DNA of 64,000 nt from Halopelagius inordinatus (GTDB lineage: Archaea > Halobacteriota > Halobacteria > Halobacteriales > Haloferacaceae), in assembly GCF_900113245.1 (NCBI RefSeq), contig NZ_FOOQ01000002.1, forward strand, positions 842,881-906,880. The letters run 5' to 3'. The notes beneath the pieces were generated by a model, which was not told where the DNA came from, searched no databases, and saw only the letters and a program-made list of their open reading frames with translations. This document shows positions 51,333 to 61,321 of this stretch, one piece after another (positions within the stretch are counted from its first letter, which is position 1; the number at the start of each line of letters is the position of its first letter). A program made the position numbers and the translations under genes.

Positions 51333-52637
51333 ATGAACGGTGACGACCGACAGACCGCCCCCTCAGACGCGGGGGACCGGTCGGCGTGGACGCGCGACCA
51401 CGCCTCGGGCCTGCGTCGCGACGATTCGAACGTCGCGCCGGTCATCTACCCGGCCGAGAAGCGAGTCGACGACGGACTGCACATCTGGGACACCTGGTTC
51501 CTCAGAGAGCGAGACGGGACTATCGCCGACGTCGGCGGCTACCGAGTCATCGTGGCGTTGACGGCGTCCGCGGAACTGCTCCCGGGGAAGCGCCACGACG
51601 TGGCGACGCTCCGATACTTCTACTCCGAGGACGGGAAACGGTGGGAGACGGGCGGACCGGTGTTCGACGACGAGGCGTTCGGCTCTCGGCAGTGGGCCGG
51701 GTCGACTGTGTACGACGACGGGGACGTCTACTGCTACTACACCGCGGCCGGGCGGGCGCGAGAGAGAGCGCTCTCGTACTCGCAGCGAATCGCTCTCGCG
51801 GAGGGCGGCCGACTGACCGTCGGCGACGACGGCCCGACCATCGACGGCCCGTGGGAGCACTCGATTCTCCTCGAACCCGACGGCGAATGGTACGAGACCG
51901 AAGACCAGTACCGCGGGATGACGTACACGTTCCGCGACCCGTGGTTCTTCGAAGACCCCGCGTCCGGGGAGACGTACCTGCTGTTCGAGGCCAACACGCC
52001 CGTTTCCGAGGGGTCCGACGCCTGCGGGGGCGACGCGGGCGAACAGGAGTTCAACGGGAGCGTCGGTATCGCCCACTCGCCGACGGGCGACCCCACGGCG
52101 TTCGAGTTGCGCCCGCCCCTGTTGGATGCCGTCTGCGTGAATCAGGAACTCGAACGCCCGCATCTCGTCGTTCGCGACGGGACGTACTACCTGTTCGTCT
52201 CCAGTCACGTCCACACGTTCGCGCCCGGGTTGGAGGGGTACGACGCCCTGTACGGGTTCGTCGCCGACGGGTTGCGCGGCGACTACGAACCGCTGAACGG
52301 GCACGGGATGGTCCTCACGAACCCGCGGGGCGCGCCGTTCCAAGCGTACTCGTGGCTGGCGTACGACCACGGCGACGAACTGCTCGCCACCTCGTTTTTC
52401 AACTACCACGAGTACGACCGTCCGACGATGGACGACGTGGCTCTCCTCCCCGAGTCCGAACAGCGCCGTCGCTTCGGCGGAACGCTCGCCCCCACCGTTC
52501 GACTCGAACTCGACGGGGCGGAGACGCGCGTCGTCGGCGCACTCGACCACGGCCACCTACCGCTCCCGCGCGAGAAACTGCCGGAGCCGTGGTGGAGACG
52601 GGCCGGAGACGAACGCGAGAGGCCCGGCGAGTACTGA
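51333..52637 (+). CDS. GH68 levansucrase/invertase-type fructosyltransferase
   Basis: A 434-aa glycoside hydrolase family 68 protein. LHIWDTWFLRE near residue 50 holds the nucleophile Asp, FRDPWFFEDP near residue 205 the transition-state Asp and QELERPHLVV near residue 272 the acid/base Glu. It acts on sucrose, releasing glucose and building levan or transferring fructose to water. No signal peptide is evident at the ATG chosen, so either it is cytoplasmic or exported by an unusual route. It is convergent with the GH32 gene, 17 bases apart, forming a fructan gene pair. Confidence 0.88.
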   Translation: MNGDDRQTAPSDAGDRSAWTRDHASGLRRDDSNVAPVIYPAEKRVDDGLHIWDTWFLRERDGTIADVGGYRVIVALTASAELLPGKRHDVATLRYFYSEDGKRWETGGPVFDDEAFGSRQWAGSTVYDDGDVYCYYTAAGRARERALSYSQRIALAEGGRLTVGDDGPTIDGPWEHSILLEPDGEWYETEDQYRGMTYTFRDPWFFEDPASGETYLLFEANTPVSEGSDACGGDAGEQEFNGSVGIAHSPTGDPTAFELRPPLLDAVCVNQELERPHLVVRDGTYYLFVSSHVHTFAPGLEGYDALYGFVADGLRGDYEPLNGHGMVLTNPRGAPFQAYSWLAYDHGDELLATSFFNYHEYDRPTMDDVALLPESEQRRRFGGTLAPTVRLELDGAETRVVGALDHGHLPLPREKLPEPWWRRAGDERERPGEY

Positions 52638-52654
52638 ATCCGAACGCCGGTCGC

Positions 52655-54856
52655 TCAGCGTTCCCGCGCCTCGAACGCCGCGTCGAGTTCCCACGCGTCG
52701 AGTCCGGTGATTCGGACCGGCCCGCCGCGCGCGGAGAGGGAGACGCCGTCCGCGTCCGCCCGCGTCGGGTAGGCGCGACTCGTGAGACAGCGCCGTTCGT
52801 TCGCGAACAGTTCGAGGACAGAGCCGTCCACGAACGCTCGAAGCGACAGCGAGTCGCCGCCGACGGGCATTCGCTGTTCCTCGGTGTCGGGTACCCCGTC
52901 GAGGGCGCTCTTCGACCGGTCGACGGCGAGTTCGTCGCCGTCGTAGCGGACGACGGTTCGCTCGTTTCTCGCGGGCGACTCGAACAGGCCGAGTTCGAGC
53001 GTTGCCTCGGAACCGACCCGCGCGTCGAACGCGAGTTCGTACGCGTTCCCCGACACGTCGAGCGTTCGAGACTCGGCGGCGGCGAGAGAGACGTCACCCT
53101 CGGCGGCGCGGCGGCCGCGAAGCGCGGTCAGTTCTCGCGCGGGTCGCTGACGGAGTCGCCCGCCTTCGACGGAGAGTTCGCGGGGGACGGTCAGCATCCC
53201 CGACCACCCGGCGTGCCACTGCGCCTCGACGTCGCGGGCTTCGGGCGTCCACCCCCACGCGAGGACGCGCCCGTCGTCCGTTCGCGTCGACTGCGGCGCG
53301 TAGTAGTCTCCGTAGTCGAGTCGCCCGCGGTGCTCGACGTCGAACGACGGGTCGTCCAGCGACGCGGTGCCGACGAAGTACTCGACGTGGCTGTAGTTCG
53401 AGACGTGCAACACCTGTCTGTCGCCGAAGTCGAGCAGTTCGGGGCACTCCCAGACGACGCCGTGGCCCTCCCAGTCGCCGACCAGCAAGGGGCCGACGTA
53501 CTCCCACTCTCTGAGGTTCGGTCCCCTGTAGAGGAGGGCCGCCCCGCCGGTGTCCGCGACGCCCGCGCCGATGAGGTGGTACCACGTGTCACCCTCGCGC
53601 CAGACGTTGTGGTCGCGGAACTCCGCGCGCCAGTCGTCGGTTTCGAGCAGGTCGATATCCCCGTCGGGAGCCGACAAGAGGGGGTTGTCGCCGTGTTTCT
53701 CCCACGTGTCCAGCGTCGGGTCGTCCGTCGTCGCGAGACAGGGGAGTTGGTCGCGCCCGCGGCCGCCGGTGTAGACGAGCGTCGGCGTCCCGTCGTCGTC
53801 GAGGACGGCGCATCCGGACCAGACGCCGTCTCGGTCCGGGCCGTCCGGGTCCGGCGCGAGGGCGACGGGACGGTCCTCCCAGTGAACCAAGTCGTCGCTC
53901 GTCGCGTGGCCCCAGTGGATGGTTCCGTGGAACGGCCCGCCGGGGTTGTACTGGTAGAAGACGTGGTACGTCCCCTCGTACTGGAGGATGCCGTTCGGGT
54001 CGTTCAGCCATCCCGCCGGCGGCGCGAGGTGGTAGCGCGGCCGACGGTGGTCGTCTGCGAGTTCCGCGCGCACCGCGTCGAACCCCTCCGCGTCGTCGGG
54101 TCTGTCGGTGAACCTCGGGCGACGGCGCGCGTCGCCGCCGAGGAGTGCGAGAGCGTTGCGGAGGAGCCTCCGTTGGGCGTCCGCCGCCTCGAAATCCGTC
54201 GTCGAGAGGAAGGTGACTTCCGAGCCGATTCCGTACACGTCGCCAGACCGCGTCTGGCGGGCCGACGAACTCCGTTCGTCAACGTCTCCCTCGCCGACGC
54301 GCCACGCGAACGCCGCTTTCTGGGCGACGTGGAACTCCTCGCCGCGAATCGTGGCGGCGAGTACGTCGCCGGAGGCGGGAAGCGACTGCTCGTACCGGGC
54401 GAACGGCCGCGTCGCCTCCGCGGGTTGGGTGTGGAGTTCGCGGAGGGGAAACCCCTCGAACAGGGGGTGGTCGTCGAACGTGCGCTTCTTTATCAGTCCG
54501 CTCGGTTCCGCGGGCGTCTCGACGCCGACGGCGTCCGGCGCGACGGAATCGACGCCGAACGGGACGACCGCAGAGAGAGCGCGAAGCGTGAGACAGAGGC
54601 CGTTCCCGGAGTCGAGAAACGCTCTCACGGCGTCGGCGCAGGCGGCGGCGTCCTCTCGAACCGAATCGAGCGGGTCGTCTCGGTGCCACCACGCGGCGTC
54701 GAACCGAGAGAGCGACCGGTCGCCGGACGACACCTCGGCGAGGGCGACGCTCTCGACGGATTCGACCGTCCGCTCACACCACTCGCGGGCGGCGCGTTGT
54801 TCGTCGGTAAGTTCGTCCGCGTGCAGGAACGCGACGCGGACCGGCAGTTCGTCCAT
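52655..54856 (-). CDS. GH32 beta-fructosidase with an N-terminal DUF4960-like domain
   Basis: A 733-aa fructan- or sucrose-degrading enzyme. Residues 1-245 resemble a glutamine-amidotransferase-like/DUF4960 domain ([16 protein letters not shown] near residue 54; [20 protein letters not shown] near residue 90). The GH32 five-blade propeller starts with WLNDPNG near residue 283 (nucleophile), EFRDHNVW (RDP-type motif) and [12 protein letters not shown] (acid/base Glu); the C-terminal beta-sandwich ends near 725. No signal peptide is seen. GTTAATAC lies about 24-31 bases upstream of the ATG, a leaderless layout. Convergent with GH68. Confidence 0.87.
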   Translation of the reverse strand: MDELPVRVAFLHADELTDEQRAAREWCERTVESVESVALAEVSSGDRSLSRFDAAWWHRDDPLDSVREDAAACADAVRAFLDSGNGLCLTLRALSAVVPFGVDSVAPDAVGVETPAEPSGLIKKRTFDDHPLFEGFPLRELHTQPAEATRPFARYEQSLPASGDVLAATIRGEEFHVAQKAAFAWRVGEGDVDERSSSARQTRSGDVYGIGSEVTFLSTTDFEAADAQRRLLRNALALLGGDARRRPRFTDRPDDAEGFDAVRAELADDHRRPRYHLAPPAGWLNDPNGILQYEGTYHVFYQYNPGGPFHGTIHWGHATSDDLVHWEDRPVALAPDPDGPDRDGVWSGCAVLDDDGTPTLVYTGGRGRDQLPCLATTDDPTLDTWEKHGDNPLLSAPDGDIDLLETDDWRAEFRDHNVWREGDTWYHLIGAGVADTGGAALLYRGPNLREWEYVGPLLVGDWEGHGVVWECPELLDFGDRQVLHVSNYSHVEYFVGTASLDDPSFDVEHRGRLDYGDYYAPQSTRTDDGRVLAWGWTPEARDVEAQWHAGWSGMLTVPRELSVEGGRLRQRPARELTALRGRRAAEGDVSLAAAESRTLDVSGNAYELAFDARVGSEATLELGLFESPARNERTVVRYDGDELAVDRSKSALDGVPDTEEQRMPVGGDSLSLRAFVDGSVLELFANERRCLTSRAYPTRADADGVSLSARGGPVRITGLDAWELDAAFEARER

Positions 54857-55112
54857 CGTCGCTGTCCTTCGAGTGGAGGAGTATTAACTCGTGGTTCGAT
54901 ATCTCTTTTCGGTCTCGGGTCGGGTCGCTCGTCTGTCAGTGGAGAGGTCACCGCCGATAGCGACCGGGGCGTTTCGGTGTAGGTTCGGCTTCGGTAGCGA
55001 CGAACGCGCTACGTAGCGGTCCGTTCGGCGTCACCGAGGCGAGAGTGGTGTGTCACGCGCACCCGAGGCGCGAAAAGGTGGGCTAAAGTGACCCGAACCC
55101 CAACCACGGGAT

Positions 55113-56189
55113 ATGAACTACCGGACGCTGGGCGATTCGGACGTGGAGGTCAGCGAAGTCGGGTTCGGCGCGTGGGTCGTCGGCACCGACTGGTGGGGAG
55201 ACAGGTCGAAGGAGGACTCCATCGACCTGATCCACCACGCGATAGAGCAGGGCATCACCTACTTCGACACCGGCGACGTGTACGGACACGGCCACAGCGA
55301 GGAAGTCGTCGGCGAGGCACTCGCGGAGTACCGCGACGAGGTGACGCTGGCGACGAAGGTGGGCTACGACTTCTACAACAACCCGCAGGCCGGACACGGC
55401 GAACTCCCCAAGGAGATGACGGGCGAGTGGGTCCGCTCTGCGACCGAAAAGAGCCTCGACCGACTCGGCACCGACCACGTCGAACTGCTCCAACTCCACA
55501 ACGCAAACGTCGACGAAGTCGACGAAGACGTGCTCGAAGCCCTCGACGAACTCAAAGAGGAGGGAGTCGTAGACGCCGTCGGATGGGCGCTCGGCCCCTC
55601 CATCGGCTGGCTGGCCGAGGGCGACATGGCCATCACCGAGGAGTTCGATTCGGTACAGCTCGTCTGGAACCTCTTCGAACAGGAGGTCGGAAACCACTTC
55701 CTCGATACCATCGAAGAGACCGGTTCCTCGACGAGTCTCGTCCCGCGCGTGCCGCACTCGTCGGGATTGCTCAACGAACAGGTGACGCCCGAGACGGGCC
55801 ACGACTTGGACGACCACCGCGGCTTCCGCCCCGACGCGTGGTACGAGACGGGGTGGGAGAAGCTAGAGACGCTCCGCTTCTTGGAGCGAGACGGCGAGCG
55901 AACGATGGGACAGGCCGCCATCGCGTACCTCCTGAGCCACGACGCCGTCGCGAGCGTCACGCCGACGTTCCACACGCGCGAGGACATCACCGAGTGGGCC
56001 GCCGCCTCCGACGTACCGAAACTGAGCGACGAGGAGATGGACCGCGTCGCCGACCTCTACGAGGACAACTTCGGAATCGACCGCGACGACGGGATGGACG
56101 AACTCCGCTCGTCGGTCGGCGGCGACGACATCGCGGCCGCGGGCATCGACAAACAGCCGAGTTCGGGGCCGCGCGGTTCAGCGGACTAA
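55113..56189 (+). CDS. Aldo/keto reductase
   Basis: A 358-aa NADP-dependent oxidoreductase of the aldo/keto reductase superfamily. GITYFDTGDVYGHGHSEEVV near residue 49 holds the catalytic Asp and Tyr, LATKVGYDF the Lys and VELLQLHNAN the His position (here LHN). The C-terminal cofactor segment VASVTPTFHTREDI is near residue 285. The barrel is complete; substrate unknown. CTAAAG about 27-32 bases before the ATG fits a leaderless start. The 256-base gap before it (54857-55112) has only promoters of this and the GH32 gene. Confidence 0.9.
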   Translation: MNYRTLGDSDVEVSEVGFGAWVVGTDWWGDRSKEDSIDLIHHAIEQGITYFDTGDVYGHGHSEEVVGEALAEYRDEVTLATKVGYDFYNNPQAGHGELPKEMTGEWVRSATEKSLDRLGTDHVELLQLHNANVDEVDEDVLEALDELKEEGVVDAVGWALGPSIGWLAEGDMAITEEFDSVQLVWNLFEQEVGNHFLDTIEETGSSTSLVPRVPHSSGLLNEQVTPETGHDLDDHRGFRPDAWYETGWEKLETLRFLERDGERTMGQAAIAYLLSHDAVASVTPTFHTREDITEWAAASDVPKLSDEEMDRVADLYEDNFGIDRDDGMDELRSSVGGDDIAAAGIDKQPSSGPRGSAD

Positions 56190-56193
56190 CGCC

Positions 56194-56367
56194 GTGAACC
56201 GAACGACGAAAGCGTTTCTCGCCGTGACCGCGTTCGTCCACGCCGTGTCGGTGGCGTGGGTTCGCCGGGACGCCCGCGGGCGAGAGACCGACGCGTCGCC
56301 GTGGGACCTCCTGACCGCACTCACGGGCGTCTTCGGCCTCGTCGGCTACCTCCGGTCGCGTCGCTGA
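56194..56367 (+). CDS. Small membrane protein
   Basis: A 57-codon GTG-started frame 4 bases after the aldo/keto reductase gene: MNRTTKAFLAVTAFVHAVSV, then a short charged loop (RRDARGRETDASP) and a second helix (LLTALTGVFGLVGYL). Two membrane helices and tight spacing support a coupled gene. No family recognised. Confidence 0.55.
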   Translation: MNRTTKAFLAVTAFVHAVSVAWVRRDARGRETDASPWDLLTALTGVFGLVGYLRSRR

Positions 56368-56408
56368 CCGACGCGGCTCTTTTCACCGAGGGCGACTCAC
56401 GTAGGCGC

Positions 56409-56825
56409 ATGTCGTCGCTCGACACGCTCAGAGACGAGGGGTTCGCCGCGTTCGTCCACCGCCACCCTTGGCAGTTCGCCCTCGCTTTGGCCGTCGCAAC
56501 GGGCGGATTCGCCCTCGTCAACGGCGGGTCGCCGCTGTCGGCGTTCGTCGGCTTCTTTCTCGTCGGTGCGATTCTCGCGCTCGCGTTCTCCTACGCGACG
56601 GACGTAGTCGAGTGGGGACGCGAGCGAGGCGAGTCGGACGAAGCAACCGGGGAGAAAGACGAGGCGGACGACGCGCTCGCGCGCCTCAGAGAGCGGTACG
56701 CCGCCGGACACATCGACGAAGCGGAGTTCGAACGCCGCGTCGAACGACTGCTGGAGACGGAGTCGCACGACGAACTGGCGGCGGACCGAGAGCGGACGCG
56801 GGTCCGAGACCGAGAGACCGAGTGA
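56409..56825 (+). CDS. SHOCT-domain membrane protein, copy A
   Basis: A 138-aa protein. Two membrane helices (QFALALAVATGGFALVNGG; FFLVGAILALAFSYATDVV) precede a cytoplasmic linker and a C-terminal SHOCT motif (ARLRERYAAGHIDEAEFERR near residue 100). SHOCT segments mediate oligomerisation. It has a paralogue starting 98 bases after its stop. Confidence 0.78.
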   Translation: MSSLDTLRDEGFAAFVHRHPWQFALALAVATGGFALVNGGSPLSAFVGFFLVGAILALAFSYATDVVEWGRERGESDEATGEKDEADDALARLRERYAAGHIDEAEFERRVERLLETESHDELAADRERTRVRDRETE

Positions 56826-56922
56826 CCGACGGACAGCGGGTGTCCCGCCGGTCGAACCGAGCGACGCGGACGACCGAACGCGAACCGAAGTTATATTCTC
56901 TCGGTTGACAAATACTCCCGGC

Positions 56923-57348
56923 ATGACTGCCCTCCACGACGCAGGAGAGTGGTTCTCCAGACAGGCCGAGACGCTGAAAGACAACCCCGCTCTGTTGGGC
57001 TTCGTCGTCGCCCTCTGGATGACGACGCTGGTTCTCGTCTCCGGCGGGAACCCCGTGTTGGCGTTTCTCGTGCTCGTTCCGGTGTTGACGGCGACGGGGT
57101 ACGCGATAGACGGCGTCGTTCGGAGGATTTTCGGAGACGGTAGCGACGCCGAGCGTTCGGCCGAACGCGAGTACGAGGCGGAAGACGAAGAACGGGCCAT
57201 CGAACGCCTGCGCAGTCGGTACGCCGCGGGCGAGATAGACCACGACGAGTTCGAACGCCGCCTCGAACGGTTGGTCGAGACGGAGTCGTACGACGAACCG
57301 ACGGCGGACCGAGAGCGGATGCGGATTCGAGAGCGAGAGACCGAGTGA
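56923..57348 (+). CDS. SHOCT-domain membrane protein, copy B
   Basis: A 141-aa paralogue of the preceding gene with the same order: membrane pair (LLGFVVALWMTTLVLVSGG; AFLVLVPVLTATGYAIDGV), charged linker, SHOCT (ERLRSRYAAGEIDHDEFERR) and a shared tail (ETESYDEPTADRERMRIRER). The last 45 residues are nearly identical in pattern to copy A, showing tandem duplication. TTATATT about 27-33 bases before the ATG suggests its own leaderless promoter. Confidence 0.78.
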   Translation: MTALHDAGEWFSRQAETLKDNPALLGFVVALWMTTLVLVSGGNPVLAFLVLVPVLTATGYAIDGVVRRIFGDGSDAERSAEREYEAEDEERAIERLRSRYAAGEIDHDEFERRLERLVETESYDEPTADRERMRIRERETE

Positions 57349-57366
57349 GCGCCCGGAACTCGTCCG

Positions 57367-58887
57367 CTATCGGCGGGCGGGCGAGAACAGCGACTCGAAC
57401 ACCTTCTTCTCGGCGGCCCGGAGGTGCTGGTGGAACGTCGGCGCGGCGACGCCCATCGAGCCCGCGACGTCCTCGCCGGAGGCGTCTCGTGGCCACTCGA
57501 AGAACCCCGCGCGGTACGCGATTTCGAGCGCCGCACGCTGGCGGTCGGTGAGAGACGACGTGAGCGCGTCGCCGGAATCGACGCGTCGGTCGCGTTTAGT
57601 CAGTTGCCGTCGTCGAAGGAGCGTCATCGCGGGGTGCGTCTCGACCATGGCGTCGAGGAGTCGCCGGACGTCGGCGCTCGGGGACAGATGCACCGTGAGG
57701 TGGTAGTCCCCGTCTTCGATGACCGCTCGTTCGACCGACCCACCTAACGAGGCGACGGCCGACAGGACCGGCGGTTCGGAGACGCGGAGTTCGAACGCCG
57801 TCTCGTCGCCGCAGTCGCGGAAGGTGACGCCGTCGTAGAACGGAACCTCGGCGGCCATCGTCCGCACGGTTTCCGCGCCGTCCGGCGTCGTGCGCCCGAA
57901 CAGGACGAACTCCCCGTCTCCTCTCGGGACCGTGTGTTCGTACCTGATCAGTCCGCTCGCCCGCCCCTCGATTCCGAACGGGCCGAGGACGTCCGGCACG
58001 TGAAACTCCAGTTCGACGACTTCGTCGCACATCAGCGCCCGCTTGCGTTCGATAGCCGCGATGGCGTGGCCGACGACTTCGCCGAGTTGCCCGATGAGTT
58101 CGCCCTCCTCTCCCTCGAAAGCGTTCGGTCGGTCGGCGTAGACGTTCAGTACCGCGTAGACGGTGCCCTCGTGGATGATCGGCACCGCCGCGGACGAGCG
58201 AAAGCCGTACCGTCGGACGTGGTCGCGCCACGGGTCGTGGCGGGGGTCGCTGTCGGTTTCGCGCGTCGTCTGGACCTCGCCCGTGTTGAACGCCCTCCCG
58301 GTCGGTCCCCCGCTTCGGTCGTCGGCCGGGTCGACCGATATCGTGACGCCGTCGAGATATCCCTCGACGCCGGCTTCCGTCCGCAGCCTCACCGTCCGGC
58401 TGGCGGAGTCGACGTCGCCGGTCCACGCGAAGAGGTACGACTCGGTGTCGGCGAGGCGTTCACAGACGGTCCGCTCTATCTCCTCGCGCGTGGACTGGTC
58501 GATGACCGCGTCCGTTATTTCCCTGACGACCTGATTGAGACTGTTCAGCGCCGCGAGCCGTTGCTCCTGCCTCTCCATCGTTTCTTCGGCGCGTTGCCGT
58601 TCCGCGGCGTCGACGGGTTCGCCGGAGGACGTGTCCTCGCGGCCGTCGCAGGCGCGGGCCGACTGCTCGGCGGTCGGCGAGGGTCGCCACCAGACGCGCG
58701 CGCTCGCGCCGACCGCCTTCGTTTGGAGTCGGTCGCGTTCGACGAGTCGTTCCAACCGCTCGTAGGTGCTCCGCCGGCCCACGTCGAGGCGGTCCGACAC
58801 CTCGGTCGTCGTCTGCGGGGCCCCCGACTCCTCGAAGAGGGCGAGCGTCTCTCGAAGGCACTCGGTCAACGATCCATCGTCCATCAC
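57367..58887 (-). CDS. Bacterio-opsin activator-type regulator (GAF + BAT + HTH)
   Basis: A 506-aa transcription regulator. An N-terminal winged helix (TTTEVSDRLDVGRRSTYERL near residue 26) is followed by a GAF sensory domain (about residues 110-275; AVPIIHEGTVYAVLNVYADR), a bacterio-opsin-activator domain (290-430) and a C-terminal HTH_10 (LTDRQRAALEIAYRAGFFEW near residue 448; SMGVAAPTFHQHLRAAEKKV). The ligand of the GAF domain is unknown. The presence of HTH elements at both ends is notable. Start may be the first or second ATG (58887/58884). Confidence 0.85.
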   Translation of the reverse strand: MMDDGSLTECLRETLALFEESGAPQTTTEVSDRLDVGRRSTYERLERLVERDRLQTKAVGASARVWWRPSPTAEQSARACDGREDTSSGEPVDAAERQRAEETMERQEQRLAALNSLNQVVREITDAVIDQSTREEIERTVCERLADTESYLFAWTGDVDSASRTVRLRTEAGVEGYLDGVTISVDPADDRSGGPTGRAFNTGEVQTTRETDSDPRHDPWRDHVRRYGFRSSAAVPIIHEGTVYAVLNVYADRPNAFEGEEGELIGQLGEVVGHAIAAIERKRALMCDEVVELEFHVPDVLGPFGIEGRASGLIRYEHTVPRGDGEFVLFGRTTPDGAETVRTMAAEVPFYDGVTFRDCGDETAFELRVSEPPVLSAVASLGGSVERAVIEDGDYHLTVHLSPSADVRRLLDAMVETHPAMTLLRRRQLTKRDRRVDSGDALTSSLTDRQRAALEIAYRAGFFEWPRDASGEDVAGSMGVAAPTFHQHLRAAEKKVFESLFSPARR

Positions 58888-59110
58888 CGGTTCCTCGCGG
58901 GCGAGGGTTATCTACCCTCCGCCGACGGAGGTACGGGGCGAAACCAGACGCACAACCCCTGATTCGCCTCGAAAACGCGGATTCGTCCCGGTAGATCGAG
59001 CGTTCCGACTGATAGGAGCCCCCAACAGTACCTACTCACTAAGACTGAACTCTTAGGCGCGGTTGGTGCCATCGTCGAGACATCCAGCCACCGTCGCTGG
59101 TCGGACACAC

Positions 59111-59437
59111 ATGACACGACTGCCACACGAAAGCACGGGGACGGGCGCGGAATCGGAGTATCTGACCGAAAACGAGTCCCGAAGGCTGTTCAGAGAGGAG
59201 AGATGCAAGACGGCGCTCGACGTCCTCGCGGACCGGACTGTGCCGGTCGAACTCGACGACGTGGCGGCGGCAGTCGCCGAACGGGAGAACGGCGACAGCC
59301 TCGACGACGAGAGCGTACAGCGAGTGGCGCTCAGCCTCCACCACTTTCACCTCCCGAAGATGGCCGCTTTCGGCGTCGTCGACTACGACACGGACGCGAC
59401 CCGAATCGAGTGGTTCCCCGGCGGGTTCACGTCCTGA
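59111..59437 (+). CDS. DUF7344-like winged-helix protein
   Basis: A 108-aa protein. The C-terminal part (VQRVALSLHHFHLPKMAAFG then VVDYD) matches the haloarchaeal DUF7344 pattern, a small wHTH that typically regulates nearby genes. The N-terminus is polar (TENESRRLFREERCKTAL). The ATG at 59111 is preferred over an upstream ATG at 59063. It is divergent from the bacterio-opsin-activator-like gene (223 bases between). Confidence 0.72.
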   Translation: MTRLPHESTGTGAESEYLTENESRRLFREERCKTALDVLADRTVPVELDDVAAAVAERENGDSLDDESVQRVALSLHHFHLPKMAAFGVVDYDTDATRIEWFPGGFTS

Positions 59438-59649
59438 TTCGCCGCGTCTTCGTCCGGACGGCGTAGTAACGCGCTCTGCCGACGCCGAGAGCGGTTCGGC
59501 CACCCGGGGACCGCCTCTGGGGCGTTCGAGGCGACGACGCCGAACCCCTTCGTTTCCATTCGAAACCGCTCGTCGGAGACGCGTCTGACGCGCAGTCGCA
59601 ACGGCGTCGGTCGAAACAAAAATAGAGCGTGCGCTCTCGCTCCGTCGCC

Positions 59650-61185
59650 TCAGGCGAGGAAGACGTGGCGGGGTCTGTCGGCCAACACGTCGCGGCCCCA
59701 CTGGACGGTGTCGCGGAACTCGTCGGACCGGAAGAACGCCATGGCGTCGTCGCGGGCGTCCCACTGACTGGCGATGAACATGTCGTCTTCGTCCTCGACG
59801 TTCACCATCAGGTCGGTGTCTTGGTGGCCGTCCATCTCCGCCAACAGGCCGCCGACGGTGTCGAACTTCTCGACGAACTCCTCGCGGTAGTCGGATTTGA
59901 CCGTGTAGAACATTCCCATCGTCCCGAATCCGGACTCCTCGCCCGCCCGTGAGACGATACCGGGGAGTTCCGAGAGGAATCCGGCGGCCGTCTCTGCGGC
60001 CGACGGCGTGTCCCAGATGCTCACGACGGCGCTTCTGTCGCGTTCGTTCGCCTCGTAGACGGCCGTCTTGACGTGCGTGCCGTAGTGCTCGAAGTTGCCG
60101 CGGAGGCCCTCTACCTCCTCGAACAGGTCGTCCGTCTCCGCTTCGGAGTAGAGGACCGTCGCGTAGACGTCCTCGCCGTGGGGCGTTCCGGCGTAGATGT
60201 TCAGGTCTTCGAGTTCGCCGCGGATGTCGTCGGACTCGTCGTCGCCGCCGTCCTCGCCGTGGGGGGCGTCGCCGTGCGCGCTTCCGCCGCCGTGGCCGTG
60301 TTGGCCGCCGCCACCGTCGCCGTGGTGCGCGGAGTCGCCGTGGGCGTGGCCGTGCGCTTCGCCGTGCGCGCCGCCGTGTTCGCCGTGCGGGGAGTCGTGG
60401 TCGGCCGTCGGCACCGACTCACCGTCCAAGTACGCGCCCAGGTCCGCGGGCGGGAAGCGGCGGCCGACGTAGAACTGGCCGAACTCGCCGTACTTCGAGG
60501 AGACGTCGTCGAACCGCATCTCGTAGACGATGTTTTTCATCTCCACCGGGTCCTCGGCGAACAGGGTGACGCCCCACTCGAAGTCGTCGAACCCGACGGA
60601 GGAGGCGATGACCTGCTTTATCTTCCCGGCGTAGTCGCGGCCGGTGTCGCCGTGGTCGGACATCATCTCCGACCGGTCCTCGAAGGAGAGGTCGTACCAG
60701 TTGTACGTCTCGCCGCGGCGCTTCGACATCGGGTAGAACGCGACGTACTGGTCGTCGGGGATATCGGGCTTCAGTTTCCCCTCGATGTAGTTGCGCAGGC
60801 CGGCGTCTATCTCGTCTTCGTTCCCCTCGAAGTAGTCTTGGGAGACGTACCCCGACACTTCGGTGACCGAGACGTACGACGTGGGTTGCTCCGTGAACGC
60901 CGCGAGAGCCGTCTGCTCGAACTGGCGTTCGGCCCGCGAGAGGTCGTCTAACGTCGGTCGGAGGTGGACGACGAGCAGGTCCGCCTTGTGACCGAGGACG
61001 GAGAAGACGGCGGATGCGCCCTCTTCTGCGTCTTCGACCGCCTCGTGCGTTCGGAGGTGCGCGACGCCCTCCTCTATCGCGCGTTCCCGTTCGTGGGCGG
61101 GCGCGTCGCGCCACGCGTCCCAGTCTACGGTTCGGAAGTCGTGCAGGACGAACCAGCCCTCGTCGGTCGGTGGGGCCTCTGGCAT
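59650..61185 (-). CDS. pitA: PitA-type chlorite dismutase-like/ABM fusion protein
   Basis: A 511-aa two-domain protein known in haloarchaea as PitA. Residues 1-250 are a chlorite dismutase/HemQ-like domain (heme binding; FYPMSKRRGETYNWYDL near residue 150). A linker of about 50 residues holds roughly 13 His within Gly/Asp-rich sequence (GEHGGAHGEAHGHAHGD). The C-terminal ~170 residues are an antibiotic biosynthesis monooxygenase domain (GTMGMFYTVKSDYREEFVEK). Heme or coproheme handling is the inferred role. It is divergent from a PadR-type regulator. Confidence 0.88.
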   Translation of the reverse strand: MPEAPPTDEGWFVLHDFRTVDWDAWRDAPAHERERAIEEGVAHLRTHEAVEDAEEGASAVFSVLGHKADLLVVHLRPTLDDLSRAERQFEQTALAAFTEQPTSYVSVTEVSGYVSQDYFEGNEDEIDAGLRNYIEGKLKPDIPDDQYVAFYPMSKRRGETYNWYDLSFEDRSEMMSDHGDTGRDYAGKIKQVIASSVGFDDFEWGVTLFAEDPVEMKNIVYEMRFDDVSSKYGEFGQFYVGRRFPPADLGAYLDGESVPTADHDSPHGEHGGAHGEAHGHAHGDSAHHGDGGGGQHGHGGGSAHGDAPHGEDGGDDESDDIRGELEDLNIYAGTPHGEDVYATVLYSEAETDDLFEEVEGLRGNFEHYGTHVKTAVYEANERDRSAVVSIWDTPSAAETAAGFLSELPGIVSRAGEESGFGTMGMFYTVKSDYREEFVEKFDTVGGLLAEMDGHQDTDLMVNVEDEDDMFIASQWDARDDAMAFFRSDEFRDTVQWGRDVLADRPRHVFLA

Positions 61186-61321
61186 ACGCTCTAGTTCGGA
61201 GTCCTCCCGTATGGGAGTTGCGAGTCGCCGTCGCGGTTCGAGAATCGACTCCGTCCAGGGTCCGTCTACGGCACTCTCCCGACCGAAACCCTTTCACCCG
61301 GATAGTCGGAAACAACCTCCG

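Noticed and set aside
51386-54982. A 1198-codon plus-strand open frame
   Set aside because: It overlaps GH68 in another frame and runs antisense through GH32; the product is Arg-rich and without domains. High GC leaves such frames open by chance.
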